Shown: positions 26,208 to 33,441 of the stretch, piece by piece | Layout of the letters: each line of letters opens with the position of its first letter | Numbering within the stretch: position 1 is the stretch's first letter | Assembly (NCBI GenBank): GCA_900474095.1 | Contig: UCOA01000019.1 | Location: 1-43,587 of the forward strand | DNA: 43,587 bases | Direction: 5' to 3' | Source of the DNA: Hyphomicrobiales bacterium | GTDB lineage: Bacteria; Pseudomonadota; Alphaproteobacteria; Rhizobiales; Rhizobiaceae | Notes under the pieces: model-generated | What the model was told of the DNA's origin: nothing | What the model saw: the letters and a program-made list of their open reading frames with translations, nothing else | The model's database searches: none | Translations under genes and position numbers: made by a program

Positions 26208-26867
26208 ATGGACCCGATCATCCATATCGTCGATGACGACCAATCCTTCAGAACCGCGGTGGGGCGGCTACTGTCGGCGTCGGGATACAGCATCTCCCTT
26301 TACGCGTCGGGCGAGGAGTTTCTCGCGCGGCTACCGGACTCAGCGCCCGGATGCATCTTGCTTGACCTCGACATGCCGGGCTTGAGCGGACTGGCCCTGC
26401 AGGACAAGCTGGCTGAAATGGCCCCGTTGCTGCCGATCGTGTTTCTGACCGGCCATGGCGACGTCAAGGCGAGCGTTCAGGCGATGAAAGCCGGCGCTGA
26501 CGATTTCCTGGAGAAGCCAGCAACGTGCGAGACCCTGCTTGACGCCATCGCCCATGCGTTGCATCGCGCAGCCTCACGGCGCGACGAGCTTGACCGGATC
26601 CACGCCTCCCGAAGCCGCCTTGAAAGCCTGACCCCGCGTGAGTTCGAAGTTCTGCGGCTGATTGTCCGCGGCAAGCTCAACAAGCAGATCGCCCATGTCC
26701 TGGGTACGTCGGAAAGAACGGTCAAAGCGCATCGCCATAATCTCATGGAGAAGATTGGTGCACGGTCCCTGGCAGAAACCGTATCGATTGCCGAGAGGTT
26801 GGGACTTGTCGATTCCTCAGTGGATCATGTGAGGCCTTCAAGCGACACCTTCACCAAAGGACAATAG
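26208..26867 (+). CDS. Response regulator, FixJ/NarL family
   Basis: A 219-residue regulator. Receiver: DDD near residue 9, phospho-acceptor D53 in CILLDLDMPGLSG, VFLTGHGDV, and K103 in DDFLEKPATCE. C-terminal LuxR-type HTH about 138-185: LTPREFEVLRLIVRGKLNKQ and TSERTVKAHRHNLMEKIG. Six bases after the kinase stop, so cotranscribed and presumably its partner. Likely controls the divergent sulfatase operon; the inverted repeat at 23992-24012 is a candidate site. Confidence 0.94.
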   Translation: MDPIIHIVDDDQSFRTAVGRLLSASGYSISLYASGEEFLARLPDSAPGCILLDLDMPGLSGLALQDKLAEMAPLLPIVFLTGHGDVKASVQAMKAGADDFLEKPATCETLLDAIAHALHRAASRRDELDRIHASRSRLESLTPREFEVLRLIVRGKLNKQIAHVLGTSERTVKAHRHNLMEKIGARSLAETVSIAERLGLVDSSVDHVRPSSDTFTKGQ

Positions 26868-26940
26868 CCACCGTTCGGTACTCGCCATAGGATCGTCGCC
26901 GAAGGGGTCGGCTACGCCATCGGTCCCGGAAAGGGATCCG

Positions 26941-27324
26941 TTGGAAAACTCACCTGACACCGTTGCTGTGATCGACGATGATCCGAGCATGCTCAGAAGC
27001 GTCGAGCGACTGTTGAACGCGAATGGCTTTTTGACCGAAGGATATTCGTCGGCTGAAGCGTTTCTGAGCCAAGCACACACAAGCTTGGTCCGCTGCATCG
27101 TCCTTGATATCCATCTCGGCGGCATGTCGGGGATCGAGCTCTGGCATCGCCTGGGTCACGTCGGCATCAACCTTCCCGTCATCTTCATCACCGCGGTGGA
27201 CGACGAGACGCTCGAACGCGACGCGCTCAATGCCGGGTGTGTCGCATATCTTCACAAGCCATTCCCGGCGGAATCTCTGGTCGCGGCCATCAACAGTGCG
27301 CTTTTGCCTTCCTCCCTCGATTGA
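26941..27324 (+). CDS. Single-domain response regulator (FixJ-like receiver)
   Basis: 127 residues, receiver domain only: VIDDDPSML, phospho-acceptor D56 in CIVLDIHLGGMSG, VIFITAVDD, and K in AYLHKPFPAE. No DNA-binding domain follows; the frame closes at 27324. Start is TTG at 26941 with AAAGGGAT a few bases upstream; no ATG is available at the right place. It lies 73 bp after the FixJ-type regulator. It may compete for phosphate from the same kinase or connect to another pathway. Also possible is a regulator truncated by loss of its HTH, since the DNA after it is gene-poor. Confidence 0.85.
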   Translation: MENSPDTVAVIDDDPSMLRSVERLLNANGFLTEGYSSAEAFLSQAHTSLVRCIVLDIHLGGMSGIELWHRLGHVGINLPVIFITAVDDETLERDALNAGCVAYLHKPFPAESLVAAINSALLPSSLD

Positions 27325-27655
27325 GACCATCCAATCAATCATCGGCATGCTGCCTGCGCTGCCCGCTGATGCGAACCGACTTCATCGTCACTTCCCTAAA
27401 GGACAATAGACGAGGCTCCAAGCTTGGCCCACAGATTGGCACAAGTCAGACACTGGCTGTCCGCGAAGATGAAGGTTGACCCGACGCTCGCGAACGTGAT
27501 CGCATCAATCAAGCAACGACCGGGGCGCCGGGTTCAGCTGGTCAATCTCGGGCGAGGATCGCAGGAACCGCGTGGGCGCGAGACAATGTACAGTTCAATG
27601 AAAACGGATCCGCTTTGGATCTATGAGATTGGCACCCGTTGGCAGGAGATTATCG
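27325..27655. other. Gene-poor stretch after the receiver gene
   Basis: A plus-strand frame runs through it (ATG at 27469, through 27795) with an unrecognised product beginning MKVDPTLANVIASIKQ. It overlaps the better-supported lipoprotein frame and has no clear ribosome binding site. I do not call it a gene. Confidence 0.4.
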
Positions 27656-27832
27656 GTGGTTTTGAAACCCTTTTTGGCAATGCTCATGATGGCGATTTGG
27701 ACGCTTTCAGGATGCACCAGCACCGCATCAAACAATACAACCTACTCCCAGTCGCAAGGTCTCGGACCAGACGCTGCGGTTGGTGGCGATCGTAGCGATG
27801 ACATGGAGCCTGGCCCGGATCTTGCTGATTGA
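27656..27832 (+). CDS. Small putative lipoprotein
   Basis: GTG start at 27656 with AGGAGA six bases upstream, reading VVLKPFLAMLMMAIWTLSGC and then a short polar tail of about 38 residues (TSTASNNTTYSQSQG, then acidic to LAD). This is a compact lipoprotein signal peptide with lipobox LSGC. The frame is open from an ATG at 27623, which is the alternative start (69 residues). The tail is Ser/Thr/Asn-rich, then Asp-rich, and resembles no named family to me. It may be an entericidin-like or other tiny envelope lipoprotein. Confidence 0.5.
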   Translation: MVLKPFLAMLMMAIWTLSGCTSTASNNTTYSQSQGLGPDAAVGGDRSDDMEPGPDLAD

Positions 27833-27892
27833 CAGCCGTCGCTAACGGCACACGTCCGGAAAGGCCACCCAAGCGTTTACCATCATTCGCAC

Positions 27893-27914
27893 GGATCGCA
27901 TAACATCTCGCCTG
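27893..27914. repeat. 22-bp dispersed repeat, copy 2
   Basis: Identical to 15928-15949. About 40 bp further on, GATTGCATAACCCATC (from 27950) is a partial echo of the same core. No transposase or recombinase is visible nearby. The region lies just after the 3' end of the kinase at 28094. Confidence 0.65.
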
Positions 27915-28093
27915 GAATTTTTCGGTTTGACCCAGGTCGTGCAGATTGCATAACCCATCCCAATTGTGAGCGGCCAGTGCGCCGCGCAGTTTGATTGGGT
28001 GATCCAGCGACGGAGCCGGATGCAGTTGAAAATTCCATGGCGCTGCGCGATCGCCGACTGTTCTGTGGGAAGTGCCGCCGCCGCCCAAAAGGC

Positions 28094-30196
28094 TCAGTCA
28101 AGATTTGCAGGAAAGTACAGGCTGATGGTGGTACCTGTTCCTGGGACGGAATCGATCCTCGCGTCACCGCCGCTTTGCCGAACGAAACCGTAAACCACGG
28201 CCAGGCCAAGGCCCGCGCCACCGTCGCTGGCGCGTGTGGTGAAATAAGGCTCGAAGGCCTTGTCCAGGGCCGCAGCCGACATGCCGATGCCGCTGTCGAT
28301 CACCGAAACCACGAGGTGTCCGTCGGTGTTGTAGCAGCGCAGGCTGATCTTGCCACCCTCAGGCATCGCGGCTGCGGCATTGAGGCAGAGATTGAGAACC
28401 GATTGCTCGAACAGGGCCGGATCGAGCAGAACCGTCGGCAGGTTGTCGGCAAGTTCAAGTTCCAGATGGCATTTCGGGCCAATGGCGATTTCAAGGATAT
28501 CGGCCATGCCTCGCAGGAGGGCGCAGATGTCGGTTGCGCTCGGATGGATAGGCTGCTGGCTGCCGATCGACAGCATGCTGCTGGCGAGTGATCGGCCCCG
28601 GTCGGCCGCTTTGCGGATGCGCGCGATGTGGCGCGCCTGGCGGTCGCTGAAGCCGGCTTCCCTCTCGAGCAGGCCGAGGCTTCCCGTAATGATGCCAATC
28701 ATGTTGCCGACTTCATGGCTAACTTGATGCGTCATGCGCATGATTCCATCGAGTCGCTGCGCCTTGGCGGCTTCGGCCTCCTGCCGGTCGACCTGGGTAA
28801 CATCGCGTGCCAAAAGAACGACTCCGCCGTCGGGCTGGCGCGACAGAGAGATTTCGGTGACGGTGCTGCTCGAGGGCCTGGTCCGGACGACGACCGTCTG
28901 GGACAGCAGTCCGGGCTGACCGCGGCCCGGCAGCAGAAAAGGATCGATCTCGCTGATCTGATCGACGAATTTGCGCAGAGGCAGTTTGCGCGCCGATCCG
29001 GACCGTCCGACCAGTTCGATGACTCTCCGGTTCATGGTGATAGGCTGCCCGGCCGGATCGAAGAGAGCGATACCTTCGTTGATGCTGCGAAATGTCGAGC
29101 GGATGGTTCTCGCTGCGGCCTCCGCCGTTCGACGAAGTCGGGTGACGCGATCGACGCTGCCCTTAAAGGCGCGAAAGGCTTCGAGAAGTTGCACCGGCTC
29201 GGTCTCACTGCCGCGATAGTCAGGCAGGCCGACATCCGTATGACCCTCTGCCAGTGCGTTCATGCCGCTGGACAGTGCAACGATACCCCGCGAGACCCGC
29301 ATGACTGACCGAATAGAGAAGATAGCCATGGCCAGCACCAGCAATGAGGCGATCACGACGATGCCCAACAGCCGGCTGAGCGTGTTGGACGTGGCGACCA
29401 GATCTTCGTTCAGACGACGGGTTACCACGTCGGTTTGCGTCTCGGTCGCATTGGAAAGATCGCGCGACACCTGATGAAGACGGGCGACGGAGGAGCGGAT
29501 GGCGAACATTTCCTGCAAATATCGGCTCTGGGCCTGAAAGACCCGTTCATAGGGTTCAATTATCACGGCGGAAACGCGGGCGTCAGGCGCGGTCCCAGCT
29601 CCTCCGGGCGTGATCTCGGTCACGTAGCGGCGGCGCAATTCGCCGAGCTGTAGCAGGCTGTCCGATGTCGATGCCGACTGAACAAGGGCGTTGAGCCGGC
29701 TTCGTACCGCGATGTTCTCGACACTTTGCGTGATTGCGATCTCTCCCAGTGCTGCGGCGGCTTCAGCCTTGGAGTGCTGGGCGGCTTCGGCGTCGTCTAT
29801 CAATCTGACGGTGTGCTGGCGGATGGCCGCGAGGTGGCGCACTATTTGCTGATTTCCCGCGCCGTAGAGGGCCGTTTTGCCAGTCTCATCGTTAATGGTC
29901 TCCATGAGGTTGTCGACCTGTTCGACCACGGCACGGCTCTCGCTCGCCACCCGATAGGGGGATGTCGCGTTCATCAGAAAAGGTGCGCTGGAGACCAGGT
30001 CCGATACCTGCCGCGAGACAAGGGAGGCCTTTGCCAGGTTTGAGAATGCCTGGAGTCTGTAGGCCGCCATCTCGTCACGAGCCTTCTGCAGACCGAAAAT
30101 GGCGATCGCCGAAAGACTGAAAACCAGAACGCAGATGAAAACGATAGCGAATGGCAGCCGAAAGGCGATCGAGGACAGAAACGGGCGGCTTATCAC
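28094..30196 (-). CDS. Sensor histidine kinase (PgtB-like architecture)
   Basis: A 700-residue inner-membrane kinase. TM1 about 15-35 (FAIVFICVLVFSLSAIAIFG); a long helical periplasmic part to about 275; TM2 about 277-296 (LLGIVVIASLLVLAMAIFS); HAMP-like region to 350; PAS-like region about 365-470; HisKA with H494 in THQVSHEVGNMIGII; ATPase with LNLCLNAAAAM, IDSGIGMS and GGAGLGLAVVYGFV. Its start overlaps the end of the OmpR-type regulator gene by 4 bp (ATGA), so the two are translated together. Divergent from a binding protein (31151) that has a transport paralog next door. By analogy with PgtB/PgtC of enteric bacteria, that protein probably supplies the periplasmic signal. Confidence 0.93.
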   Translation of the reverse strand: MISRPFLSSIAFRLPFAIVFICVLVFSLSAIAIFGLQKARDEMAAYRLQAFSNLAKASLVSRQVSDLVSSAPFLMNATSPYRVASESRAVVEQVDNLMETINDETGKTALYGAGNQQIVRHLAAIRQHTVRLIDDAEAAQHSKAEAAAALGEIAITQSVENIAVRSRLNALVQSASTSDSLLQLGELRRRYVTEITPGGAGTAPDARVSAVIIEPYERVFQAQSRYLQEMFAIRSSVARLHQVSRDLSNATETQTDVVTRRLNEDLVATSNTLSRLLGIVVIASLLVLAMAIFSIRSVMRVSRGIVALSSGMNALAEGHTDVGLPDYRGSETEPVQLLEAFRAFKGSVDRVTRLRRTAEAAARTIRSTFRSINEGIALFDPAGQPITMNRRVIELVGRSGSARKLPLRKFVDQISEIDPFLLPGRGQPGLLSQTVVVRTRPSSSTVTEISLSRQPDGGVVLLARDVTQVDRQEAEAAKAQRLDGIMRMTHQVSHEVGNMIGIITGSLGLLEREAGFSDRQARHIARIRKAADRGRSLASSMLSIGSQQPIHPSATDICALLRGMADILEIAIGPKCHLELELADNLPTVLLDPALFEQSVLNLCLNAAAAMPEGGKISLRCYNTDGHLVVSVIDSGIGMSAAALDKAFEPYFTTRASDGGAGLGLAVVYGFVRQSGGDARIDSVPGTGTTISLYFPANLD

Positions 30197-30933
30197 GGCG
30201 ATACTTCGACCTCGTCCGTGTGGAGCACGTAGCCCTTGCCCCGCCGGGTCTTGATGTGCCGCGGCAAATCCGGGTTGCGCTCAATCTTGCGGCGCAGCCG
30301 TAACACCAGCACGTCGACATTGCGGTCAATGTAGCGGTCGCTCTCGGCACCCAGTCGATCCAGTATCTGGGCACGGCTCACTGGTGCGTTCGGCGTCTCC
30401 GCCAGGATTTCGAGAAGTGCGAACTCGGCAGTGGTCAGCGTCCGGGCGGGCTCCGCCGTACAGGTCGCGCGGCGTTTTTTCAGGTCGATAACCCAGTCGC
30501 CAAGCTGCAGTGCCGCGGCCTCAGGCTCGCGCTCGTTCTCCTTTTCCGACTTCAGGGCGGGATTGATGCGCCGCAGGACGGCCTTGATCCGCGCCGTCAA
30601 TTCGATCGGCTCGAAGGGTTTGACGACATAGTCGTCGGCGGCGGTCTCCAGTCCGAGAACGCGCTCAGCTGCGCTGCCGGCCGCCGTGACCATAACAATT
30701 CCTATATCGGTTTGCGCCCGCAGTCGTTGTGCGAAAGCACGGCCCGATATTCCCGGCAGATTATGGTCAACGAGGGCCAGGTGAACCGTTTCGCGAGACA
30801 AGACGAGCGCGGCCTCTTCCGCCGAAGCTGCCGTTGTCGGAAACCATCCCTCGGCTTCAATGAGATCCGATATCAATTCGGCCATGTCCGGATCGTCCTC
30901 GACGATCAGGATCTTCACCTTCTGAATAAGCAA
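30193..30933 (-). CDS. Response regulator, OmpR/PhoB family
   Basis: 246 residues. Receiver: VEDDPDM (11-17), phospho-acceptor D56 in LALVDHNLPGISG, MVTAAG, and DDYVVKPFEPIEL. C-terminal winged helix: LTTAEFALLEILAE, APVSRAQILDRLG, RNVDVLVLRLRRKIE and TRRGKGYVL. A linker rich in Glu/Lys (KSEKENEREPEAA) joins them. It is the upstream gene of a coupled pair with the kinase (4-bp overlap). The DNA-recognition helix region is close to that of the regulator at 9233-9970 (VDVLxLRLRRKIExNP in both), in line with the related motif seen in both promoter regions. Likely controls the divergent transport operon. Confidence 0.95.
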   Translation of the reverse strand: MLIQKVKILIVEDDPDMAELISDLIEAEGWFPTTAASAEEAALVLSRETVHLALVDHNLPGISGRAFAQRLRAQTDIGIVMVTAAGSAAERVLGLETAADDYVVKPFEPIELTARIKAVLRRINPALKSEKENEREPEAAALQLGDWVIDLKKRRATCTAEPARTLTTAEFALLEILAETPNAPVSRAQILDRLGAESDRYIDRNVDVLVLRLRRKIERNPDLPRHIKTRRGKGYVLHTDEVEVSP

Positions 30934-30993
30934 TGCGTCGTCCTCCCGCCAGCATCATAGGTGGGAGCCGCGAAATCTCCAAAGCATTGCTGG

Positions 30994-31038
30994 TTATGAC
31001 AGTTGTCACAATTGTAGCAAATGTAACGATTGAAACTT
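30994..31038. promoter_or_regulatory. Five tandem 9-bp units, candidate regulator binding array
   Basis: In the 217-bp gap between the regulator (start 30933) and the binding protein (start 31151), successive nonamers read TTATGACAG, TTGTCACAA, TTGTAGCAA, ATGTAACGA, TTGAAACTT. The consensus is close to TTGTnACAA and the first base of each unit is exactly nine bases after the last. The core TGTAAC-GAT-TGAAA (31022-31035) recurs as TGTAAC-ATA-TGAAA at 8015-8028. Tandem same-strand repeats are how OmpR-family dimers usually bind. Spacing and repeats are seen; binding is inferred. Confidence 0.6.
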
Positions 31039-31150
31039 CTTTGAGGCGCTCTCGAAAGATCCGTAACCATTCTTGGATTGCGGCTTCTGCTACATGTGCG
31101 ATGCTTATGGCGGAGATCGGAACGGAGGAGTTCCGGGTAGGGAGGAACAG

Positions 31151-32173
31151 GTGAGAGCCATTACTGCTTTCAGCGCGGGCGTAGCCTTGTGGCTTTGCGC
31201 TGCCGGTACGGGCGTTTCGTCCGGAACGCTGAACGTGCTTTGCGCGACGGATGAGGCGTGGTGCGAAGCCATGAAGTCTGCCTTCGAAACCCGTTCCGGG
31301 ATAGCCGTGACGATGGTGCGCAAAAGCACCGGCGAAATACTCGACCAGATCCGTGCGCAGAACGCTGAACCGTCGGTGGACGTCTGGTGGGGCGGCACGG
31401 GCGACAGCCATTTGCAGGCTGTTTCCGAGGGGCTTCTCGCTGCTTATCAATCGCCGAACGAGGCAGATGTGCTGCCGTGGGCGCAGAACTTCTTTGCCAT
31501 GTCCGGCGGTTACTCGGCCGGGATCTATGCTGGCGCTCTCGGCTTTGCCTACAATTCGGATCTGCTCCGGCAGCACAAAAAGCCGGCGCCCACCTGCTGG
31601 AAGGATCTGATCAGCGAGGCGTACCGCCACCAGATTAAAATTGCGAACCCAAACTCGTCGGGGACGGCCTATACCGCGCTTGCAACGCTGGTGCAGTTGT
31701 TCGGCGAGGACGAGGCTTTCCGCTACCTTACCCAACTCAATCGCAATGTCTCGGAGTACACCAGCTCGGGTTCAGCGCCCGTCAAGGCAGCGGCACGGGG
31801 AGCAACACTGATCGGCATATCCTTCCTTCATGATGCGGTGACACAGAAGGAGGCAGGCTTCCCGCTCGTCATTGTCGCGCCTTGCGAAGGCACCGGTTAC
31901 GAAATCGGCGCGGTCAGCATCGTCAGAGGCGCACAACATCCTAAGGAAGCACGGGTTTTTGTCGATTTCGCACTCAGCCCCGAGGGGCAGGCAACGGGCG
32001 CCGCTGCGGGGCAGAACCAGGTACCTTCCAATGCAAAGGCACACCTTCCAGTGGCCGCGCCGGATATCTCAATGATCAAAATGGTGGACTATGACTTTGC
32101 CACTTACGGATCCCCAAACGAACGAAGTCGGCTGCTAAAACGCTTCGACAGTGAAATCCTCGCAAGCCGCTGA
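31151..32173 (+). CDS. Periplasmic binding protein, sensory paralog (PgtC/AfuA-like)
   Basis: 340 residues from the GTG at 31151, chosen because GGGAGGAA lies just upstream and a signal peptide follows at once (ITAFSAGVALWLCAAGTGVS). An earlier in-frame ATG gives a cysteine-rich non-signal extension. Binding-protein family 1 (iron/hexose-phosphate type): TLNVLCATDEAWCEAMKSAF, VDVWWGGTGDSHLQAVSEGL, YTSSGSAPVKAAARG, APCEGTGYEIGAVS. It aligns end to end with the protein at 32315-33343. Position next to the kinase/regulator pair and duplication of the transport protein suggest the sensory role played by PgtC. Alternative: second transport protein of altered affinity. Confidence 0.88.
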   Translation: MRAITAFSAGVALWLCAAGTGVSSGTLNVLCATDEAWCEAMKSAFETRSGIAVTMVRKSTGEILDQIRAQNAEPSVDVWWGGTGDSHLQAVSEGLLAAYQSPNEADVLPWAQNFFAMSGGYSAGIYAGALGFAYNSDLLRQHKKPAPTCWKDLISEAYRHQIKIANPNSSGTAYTALATLVQLFGEDEAFRYLTQLNRNVSEYTSSGSAPVKAAARGATLIGISFLHDAVTQKEAGFPLVIVAPCEGTGYEIGAVSIVRGAQHPKEARVFVDFALSPEGQATGAAAGQNQVPSNAKAHLPVAAPDISMIKMVDYDFATYGSPNERSRLLKRFDSEILASR

Positions 32174-32314
32174 TGACCAGGCATTCAGCCTGAGATCCTA
32201 CCCATCTGTTGCAATCACTTGTCCGCTTTTCAGCGGCGGGGCCCCGCTATGCCATGTCCGGCCCTGAGTTCTACCTGCTTTCTGAACAACCCGTCTCAAC
32301 CAAGGAGAACCTCA

Positions 32315-33343
32315 ATGACAGAGAAATTCTTATACTCCGCAGTTCTAATGGGATGCACCGCACTTGCCGGCCATGCCGCGCAGGCAGCCGGCGATCTCAA
32401 CCTTATCTGCTCGGCAGACGTGGTCATCTGCGAACAGATGAAAGGCGATTTCGAGAAGGTGAACGACATCAAGGTCAACATGGTGCGGCTTTCTTCCGGC
32501 GAGACCTATGCGAAAGTCCGCGCCGAGGCGCGCAACCCCAAGACAGATATCTGGTGGGGCGGTACGGGCGACCCGCATCTGCAGGCTGCTTCCGAAAACC
32601 TGACGCTGGAATATAAATCGCCGATGCTCGACCAATTGCAGGACTGGGCGATAAAGCAGGCGGAAAGTTCCGGCTTCAAGACCGTCGGCATCTACGCCGG
32701 TGCGCTTGGCTGGGGCTACAACACCGATATTTTCAAGGCCAAGGGTTTCAAGGAGCCGAAATGCTGGGCCGACCTGCTGGATCCTTCTTTCAAGGGTGAG
32801 ATTCAGATCGCCAATCCAAATTCGTCCGGCACTGCCTATACGGCGCTGGCCTCGCTCGTCCAGATCATGGGGGAAGACCAGGCTTTCGACTACCTGAAAA
32901 AGCTCAACGCCAACGTGTCGCAGTATACCAAGTCGGGCTCTGCCCCTGTGAAAGCTGCAGCCCGCGGCGAAACGGCCATCGGCGTTGTCTTCATGCACGA
33001 CGCTGTCGCGCAAACGGCCGAGGGCTTCCCCGTCAAGTCGATCGCGCCCTGCGAAGGAACGGGCTATGAGATCGGCTCCATGTCGATCGTCAAGGGTGCC
33101 AAGAACCTGGACAACGCCAAGACCTGGTACGATTGGGCGCTCAAACCGGAAGTACAGTCGCGCATGAAGGACGCTAAATCCTTCCAGCTTCCGTCCAATA
33201 AGACTGCCGAGATCCCTAAAGAGGCACCGAGGTTTGAGGACATCAAGCTGATCGATTACGACTTCAAGACCTATGGCGACCCGGCCAAGCGCAAACAATT
33301 GCTTGAGCGCTGGGATCGCGAGATCAGCGCCAACGCCAACTGA
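32315..33343 (+). CDS. ABC transporter periplasmic binding protein (AfuA-like, transport copy)
   Basis: 342 residues from the ATG at 32315 (AAGGAG upstream); the frame opens 32 codons earlier without a signal-like sequence. Signal peptide LYSAVLMGCTALAGHAAQAA. Mature part: GDLNLICSADVVICEQMKGD, TDIWWGGTGDPHLQAASENL, QIANPNSSGTAYTALASLVQ, KSGSAPVKAAARGET, PCEGTGYEIGSMSIVKG. Family 1 proteins of this branch are often labelled iron-binding, but the AfuA/PgtC group binds phosphorylated sugars or phosphoglycerates. A phosphatase at the end of this operon supports the latter. It is followed by a strong hairpin (33358-33395), then permease and ATPase genes. Confidence 0.9.
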   Translation: MTEKFLYSAVLMGCTALAGHAAQAAGDLNLICSADVVICEQMKGDFEKVNDIKVNMVRLSSGETYAKVRAEARNPKTDIWWGGTGDPHLQAASENLTLEYKSPMLDQLQDWAIKQAESSGFKTVGIYAGALGWGYNTDIFKAKGFKEPKCWADLLDPSFKGEIQIANPNSSGTAYTALASLVQIMGEDQAFDYLKKLNANVSQYTKSGSAPVKAAARGETAIGVVFMHDAVAQTAEGFPVKSIAPCEGTGYEIGSMSIVKGAKNLDNAKTWYDWALKPEVQSRMKDAKSFQLPSNKTAEIPKEAPRFEDIKLIDYDFKTYGDPAKRKQLLERWDREISANAN

Positions 33344-33357
33344 CGTTTAGCTGACGA

Positions 33358-33395
33358 GCCGGCATCCGCTGCCCGCGGCAGGCGCCGATGCCGGC
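33358..33395 (+). terminator. Intercistronic hairpin after the transport binding-protein gene
   Basis: Perfect nine-pair stem GCCGGCATC (33358-33366) / GATGCCGGC (33387-33395), with an inner stem CTGCC/GGCAG (33369-33373 with 33377-33381). It starts 15 nt after the stop. No U-run. This placement, between a binding protein needed in excess and its permease, is typical of a structure that stabilises the upstream mRNA and lowers downstream expression. Confidence 0.65.
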
Positions 33396-33441
33396 CTCAC
33401 CACTCTCTGTTCATTCGAAATCGCAAGGGGCGAGGACCGCC

